A stretch of 64,000 nucleotides of DNA from Gnetum montanum. Its lineage: Eukaryota > Streptophyta > Gnetopsida > Gnetales > Gnetaceae. Each line of letters begins with the position of its first letter. The stretch's first letter is position 1. The notes under the pieces were generated by a model, which was not told the DNA's origin, did no database searches, and was given only the letters and a program-made list of their open reading frames with translations. The position numbers were made by a program, and so were the translations under genes. The stretch is from assembly GCA_015680685.1 (NCBI GenBank), contig MNCI01017655.1, positions 1,031,674 through 1,095,673 on the forward strand, given 5' to 3'. Shown piece after piece: positions 58,332-64,000 of the stretch.

Positions 58332-60830
58332 ACAAGAAGAAAGATAATGCTAAAATCTTATGAAGAATCTTTGTTATCTTTCACCATTCAAAGAATCCAA
58401 CCTTACCATCAGTTATCTTGACTTACCATTAGGAAAAGTAAGGGCGATAATGTGATGCTTATGGCTATTTCTCAAAGAGACTAACCATAACTATAGTAGA
58501 AAATCTTAAAGAGGCCTTGATTAACCTTAGGCTATAGGAATTTCATGTATTTTATGTAGCTTTAGAGCCGTAATTCATCAATTATGAGCCTCAATTGAGG
58601 CAAGAGCTCCAAGATTAGATGACAAAAGAGGAGGTTCACTATAGCTTTTCATCTAACCACTCAGATGAAGAGTAAGGTGAGGAAGCAAACATAAAGGGTA
58701 AACGATCAATTTTCCATGAAAGACCATGGTTAGGGCTAATCAATATTAACATAGCTAAAATCCATTAAGATGATATCATCCCTAGGTTCTAACATTAGTA
58801 TAGGGATACCTCTTTTGATCCTCTTGTGCTTTTTCCTACTATGTTTTTTGTAGGTTATGGACTCTATGGAGATGTCTTGGAGGTTAAGGAGACATCTTGC
58901 CTAAGATCTAAGCTCTCAGAGAATATGTCTAAAAAATTATGGGGGTATTTAGACTATGCTAGAAAAGTCTGAGGTGAGATGTCTTAGTTTTGGTAAGATG
59001 TCTTAGATCATAGTTAGAATGTTCCATAGTCTAGGAGATGTCCTAGATGACACATTTCATATTTTGATGAGATGTCTCAGCTATTGTGGAGATGTCTCAC
59101 ATTCATATAAGATGTCCCATTTGCTAGCCAAGTTTAATAGTGAGATGATTCAGAAAGACCAGAGATGATCCAAAATGAGTAAGAAATCTTTCAAAATTGC
59201 TATTCAAATTTGGAAAGCAATGGGGAGAAGATGAAAAAAAGATGGAAATAACTAAAGATCTTGAAGTTAAGTTTGCGGAAGATTTCTAGGTTTATTATCT
59301 TCCCTTTGTCAATAAATATTGATGTATTTCTTTAGAAGATGTAATGAGATGGGGAGATCACTAATAAGAGAATTAATGTATGTCATAAGAGTATGAGAGT
59401 ACACATAAAGTATGTGCATGTGTGGTTCCAGATCAAAGGTTGATTATGTGGTATATTGGCCAACATATTCTTGTATCTTACTTGTGATTTGAGGTCTCAA
59501 TCTTGAGTTTTGAGAAAGATCTCATTTAGTATTATCTTACATTTAAAATAATCATTTCACGGTTGTCAAGCCTCATGCATTGCAATATTGTTCTATTTGA
59601 GTGTTTTTAGATATTTGTTAATGGTAGAAGCATATTATAATCTTCTTTGCAATAATTGAAGATACCTAGTTTTTTTCTAGCATATTAATTTATCTTTCCA
59701 TAATATTAGGATTTAGTGGGTTGAAGGTTATTTTCTATTAGAGTGAAACTGCTCCAAACATATTCACTTGTTAAGGTCATCCAATGATGATAATTATCCC
59801 TTTATTGATTAGGACTATTATCATGAGCTTAAAAAAGCTATTTGCATCCCATAAGAGCATGTTCATGATATAAGTATCAAACAAATCATCATGACATATG
59901 TCCCATTATACAAATGATATACCAATGATGATCCCCAACTTCATGTGCAAAAATTTGATAGTGCTTGTAATTTACAAGGGATCATTAGTAATTGGCAAAA
60001 GTTGTGGTTATTTTCCCATAGCTTCTTGAGTGAGCAAAAACCTAGTTCAAATCCTTATCACTGAAGTTAAGTTAGACATGGTTAAACATGTTATGCATGC
60101 ATTTCCAGCATCTAGAAAGAGATGGCTAGATGAAGGAAAAGTGCTTAAAAATCACTAGACATCATCATGGTAAGATATCTAAAAATAACTCATTACTATC
60201 TAAACCATGACTTTAGAAAAAGAGAGCAACTGATTCATATCATGAAAGGATTGAAGTAGAAGACAAGGGAGTAAGTAGATATGTATGCAATGGGCTATGT
60301 GCACAAGAAGCATATGGCACAAATTAAAATGCTTCTAGAAACCATTACTAGCATGGAAGATGAGTGGAGAAAACAACAATCATCTAAAAAGTACAATCAT
60401 GATTCCACATGTAGAAAGAAGGTTAAAATCATTAAAGATACTATCAAAACTCCTATTGCTATTGAATCCTTGGAACAATATCAAGTTAGAACTTGTAAAG
60501 CCTAGGTGAACTTGGTCCTCCAGGTAGACCAACTTTGGGATGTGATGGATAAGAAGATGATTATTGTCCTCAAAGATATTGAAGATAGGATGGTTAAAGT
60601 AGTGGCAAAATTAGTTGTACCATGTAGACATAGGAAGAAGTATGAAGGCAAGGATAAGAGAAATCTCTCATCCTCCAAGGGCATAAGAGAAGATTCAAGT
60701 GAAGCTTTCTTATTCTCCAGTGATAAGGATCCTTGCAAGTATTGTGTAAATCCTCATGAATCACAGTGCTACCCAATCATGGAACACATCATTGAAAAAA
60801 AGACGAATGAGCTAGGATGCCCTTAAATAC
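58332..60830 (+). pseudogene. gag of element 6, split by a solo LTR
   Basis: DNA from 58600 to 58822 aligns with the N-terminal half of element 7 gag (around aaaagaggaggttcactata) and resumes at 59771 (aaggtcatccaatgatgat), so the intervening 940 bases are an insertion. The C-terminal part is open at 60281-60505 and 60506-60826. It has a helical stretch VDQLWDVMDKKMIIVLKDIE, a serine-rich acidic patch and the zinc knuckle CKYCVNPHESQC near 60735. The start codon expected near 58332 is lost. Frames before the solo LTR are full of stops. Confidence 0.7.
58827..59766 (+). repeat. Solo LTR of a different family inside element 6 gag
   Basis: 940 bases beginning TGCTTTTTCC and ending ATATTCA, flanked by cttg on both sides (58823-58826 and 59767-59770). 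Element 7 gag lacks this segment. Its first third carries at least eight gagatgtct-like motifs (58868 to 59120). No partner copy occurs in the window. Orientation is set by TG...CA only. Confidence 0.55.
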
Positions 60831-61259
60831 TAAGTTCATTAGAAGGTAAATAAGGAAGACTCCCTTCTGTGACCAAGCTTACTATCATAGAGGTATGTAC
60901 CTATAACACGTGTTAGTACTAGTAATAGCAAACTCTAAATTCTTCAGGTGTTGCTTCATGAAACTCTCCAATGTAATAGCAAATGTTGTTTTTTCCAAAT
61001 CACTACTCTCAAGATTTTCAAGTAGGTACTTATTCATCTCAATAGATGATACCTTAATAGTACTAGCATGTGTGAATCAATCCTACCTTGCAATCTTCTC
61101 ATCATCAATAATAACTTCTACTTTCTAATCCCATGCAAGGTAAAATCTCTAGCCAACCATAACCAAGAAAATTCAAATCCTATAATATTATCTATCATGT
61201 CAATCCAACTTTGCTTATGTAACTACAAAATATTACCAAGATCCTATTGATTTTTTTGT
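60831..61259 (+). other. gag-to-protease spacer of element 6, left part
   Basis: This aligns with element 7 on the minus strand from about 49070 down to 48735 (for example gcaaggta...cctataatatt...aatattacca). No open frame. It ends at tttgt, the left flank of the solo LTR. Confidence 0.6.
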
Positions 61260-62523
61260 TGATGAGTGGTAATTTATATGTCAATTTCAAGCCTTAGATT
61301 TAAGGAAGTATTTTTTATGCCCTATGTTCATATTCTAGCACATTTGATTAATGTTGTTGATCCTTGGTGATGCATCCTTGCCTCTTGTGTCACATTCCAA
61401 GGTTTCATGCCTGATTTCAACTAATTTATGATGATTCTAGCTTTACTCAAATGTTTTGAGACCATTCTAGCATGTTCCTTGGGAATTTGGCTTATTCTAG
61501 TATGAAAGTGATCAATTATGGTAGATGGAGGGTGTGCTCTATTGACTATGCTAGTGCATCCCTTGCATCATTTTAGGGATACCTGTGCACCCTGTGCCTA
61601 GTTCTACTTAATCCTCTTTACCTATAGTGTGACTTCATGTGGCTAGTATAGCATTGACAAGTCTTTGTTAGCATCCAGAAACTAATGAACCTTTTTCGTC
61701 CATGTGAAAACTATAAATACATAAGGAGAGTTTTCATACAAAATTTAAGTTTTACTTAGGAATTTCTTGGGCCTATGACATTTGATTTTGGATGAATAGC
61801 TCTTCCTCCCTTGCGCAAGTTAATTTCCTTTCTTATTTTTGTGTGTTTTCGATTGTCACTTTTACAAGTATGGATAGACTCTATCGAAGTGTTACCTTAT
61901 GTCAATTGGAACCATTTGATTGATGTAGAGTCTAGTGTTTGCATGATGATTAAAGCTTATGATTTTTCCTTATTTTTTTTACTGTTGATGCCTAAAACCT
62001 TTAAAGTACCAAAAATATTATAAAATATTAAAATCTTAAAAAAATATTTATTTGAATCTCATTTTTATAAGTTGTAATGAATCAACCTTATCCAAGGGGA
62101 TTATAACTATACCACATGGTGTTGGGCCATCGAGGTTGTGAGTAAGGGTCTATTTATTTACATTTTATATGTAGTGTTGTGCCTATCCCTTGAGGAATTG
62201 TGACACATGTATATGTATGTGTGAGCATTGTCCTTGTCTACAAGTGGGATTATGATGCATGTGCATGTTGGTTTTATTTCATATAAATATAAAATTTATT
62301 AAAATTATAAAATATAAATCTATAAATATTTTCTCCTCTACTATGACAATGTGGATTTCATTGTATTATATGCATTATAATCTATTTTATATTTTCTTCA
62401 ATGCAATGATATACAAGATTATTCTTGGTAATATAGTCAACATCATATTTGAAGCTTATGACCAAATCACACCATAATTTGAATGATAAATCCCATGGTT
62501 CAAAATTGGTGGGAGTCCTATTA
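61260..62523 (+). repeat. Solo LTR of the element 6/7 family
   Basis: 1264 bases, TGATGAGTGG...AGTCCTATTA, homologous over its length to 56987-58210. The flanks tttgt (61255-61259) and gttgt (62524-62528) are near-identical. The spacer of element 6 continues on both sides without any retroelement internal sequence, as expected after LTR-LTR recombination. TATAAATA lies at 61712-61719. Confidence 0.8.
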
Positions 62524-64000
62524 GTTGTGGGGAAAATTTTGAGATTCCATAGTAATAAATTTTTTTGCAAGCACAAGCATGAGCACTGTGAGGCTAGGTC
62601 CACTCCATCTTCTTCCTCATGTAAAGAAGAAAAATCTTCTACAATAATAGAAGTTTGTATACAAGGGATGCCTATACTATTCCTTGAACATTATTAGATT
62701 GAAACATCCACTTTAGAAAATAGCTTTTCAATTGTACCTAGCAATTCAAATGTAATGACACTTGATGGTAGTGGTATCAAGACAATTACTATGTCTAAGA
62801 TGGTCATGTGAGTATTAAAAAAAAGTCATTTTTCTAAAAAAAAAAACCTAATCCTAGTAGTCCCATGGTGGAGATTCAAATTGGTGTGAAAGGTCATTAG
62901 CTAGATCTTTACAACTTTGATTTGGAAGTTAACATCATTTCGTTGTAGCAGTGCCTTGATTGGGGACTTCCATATGTCAAAAGTATTGACATTAGGTTTA
63001 AGTTGGCAAACTAATGGTACACATCATATAGGATAGGTTAATGATGTAATTATAACTTGATGAGATGATCTTTTCCTATCAACGTCTTGGTGATTAAACT
63101 AGAGAATAAGGTGTGATACATCTTCTCTATCATCATGAGAAGAGCCTATGTGAGTACCATTTATGTTAGGTTAGTCTTCCAATGCCTCCACCTTAAAATT
63201 TATAGGAAGGATACAATTGTAATGACACATTATGATTAAATTTTGTGGAATACTTTCCAGTCTTGTAGGAAGCATGGTTGCAATTATTGTGTCATAAAGC
63301 ACTTGTGTACCATCAGACACATGAATTAAATTGAAGAACATATAGTTTATGAAGTTGCACATCAAGACTTAGAGAATTGATCCTCTTGCCTCATCTAATG
63401 TTGAATCATCTAATTTAGAAATTAAGAATACAATAAAGATAACTACAATTATGTAATATGATCATGAATTTTGGGTCACTCTTGATTTGTTCTAGGATGT
63501 TTCCACATCACTACTTGAACTCAAGCCACTTCCTAAATATTTGGTATGCTTGTTCCTCACAAATGATCTTACTATTATCCTTAATTCCTATCTGATAGTC
63601 ATCCAAAAGGTTGAACTGAAAAAAGTATTTGTAAAGTGGAGAAAATCCTTTGACTCCTCTCATGATGAAATTACAAGAATTAATCCTTTAATCTATTAAC
63701 ACTATATATACATGGATCCAAGTGTCAAATCTCAATAGATACTACAACAATACCTGATATGAATATGCATTATGCGATGAAAAGAAAATTCATGCATCTT
63801 ACATGAGCCAATTTCATTACCGCTATCTTTGACATTAAGTGGGTTAGTCTAACTATTGTCACACCTAAGAAGGAGAATGAATGGAGAACTTGTATTAACT
63901 ATGGGTTGCTTAATATTGGCACTTTCAAGAACCATTTCCTATTGTCCTTTGTGAACTAGGTATTAGACAATATCTCTAGCCAAGAGTACTATAGCTTCCT
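62524..64000 (+). pseudogene. Protease and N-terminal RT of element 6, broken and cut by window end
   Basis: The linker CKHKHEHC and TITMSKMVM parallels element 7. Protease lies near 62920-63170 (decayed active site FDLEVNIISLQQCLDWG, later IIMRRAYVSTI). RT begins near 63640 (KWVSLTIVTPKKENEWRTC, NYGLLNIGTFKNHFLL) and runs off the window at EYYSF, before the catalytic motif. Stops and shifts occur throughout. Confidence 0.7.

Larger units (their letters stand above)
56987..64000 (+). mobile_element. Element 6: Athila-like element, cut by the window end
   Basis: The plus-strand order is 5' LTR (56987-58210), primer-binding site, gag interrupted by one solo LTR, a spacer interrupted by a second solo LTR, protease, and RT to the window edge. 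It is the same family as element 7: LTR, gag, linker and protease align along their length. The 3' LTR lies outside the window. Confidence 0.8.

Noticed and set aside
1-64000. Search for host genes, tRNA genes, CRISPR-like arrays or bacterial features
   Set aside because: All conserved protein motifs found belong to retrotransposons; no tRNA cloverleaf or regular spacer array was noticed by eye.

Overview
The window looks like intergenic heterochromatin from a large, AT-rich plant genome. I found no host gene, tRNA, rRNA or CRISPR array. Nearly every base can be assigned to decayed LTR retrotransposons of the Ty3/Gypsy superfamily, nested inside one another. The retroelement types and the nesting fit a seed plant with a big genome; a gymnosperm is plausible, but the sequence does not prove it. 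A 40-N gap and two isolated N characters show that this is draft assembly.

Layout. (1) 1-10978: element 1, minus strand. It has long LTRs, gag, and a pol in the order protease, archaeal-type RNase H, reverse transcriptase, degenerate RNase H, integrase; its outer LTR runs off the left edge. It sits a few dozen bases upstream of a polypurine tract and LTR of another element (element X, LTR 11021-11925). (2) 11926-18118: a chimeric block. A minus-strand Athila-like 3' half (element 4) with a ~910-codon extra ORF (12213-14943) abuts a plus-strand protease/RT fragment (16815-18118). (3) 18119-54310: an old minus-strand Athila-like element (element 5) used as scaffold. Element 3 (20434-29684) is inserted in its integrase. 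Element 7 (31659-51890) is inserted in its protease region. Element 2 (33252-43128, plus strand) is inserted inside element 7. (4) 54311-56986: AT-rich sequence with an array of short hairpin-like repeats. (5) 56987-64000: element 6, plus strand, interrupted by two solo LTRs and cut off in RT by the window end.

Elements 2-7 belong to one broad group. They share LTR ends of the form TGATGAG...CTCATCA or TGAT...ATCA, primer-binding sites that look like decayed complements of tRNA-Asp, an FMDD-type RT and related gag proteins. Elements 3 and 4 carry, after the pol position, a long ORF resembling the Athila-associated plant transposon protein family. A TATA box in sequence resembling the element's own LTR promoter lies about 550 bases upstream of its ATG, and a splice-acceptor-like sequence touches the ATG. 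Element 3 has lost pol entirely and keeps gag plus this ORF.

Almost all reading frames can be followed for kilobases but carry many stop codons. Most of these are explainable as C-to-T or G-to-A changes, as expected from decay of methylated silent DNA. No element here looks able to move by itself.
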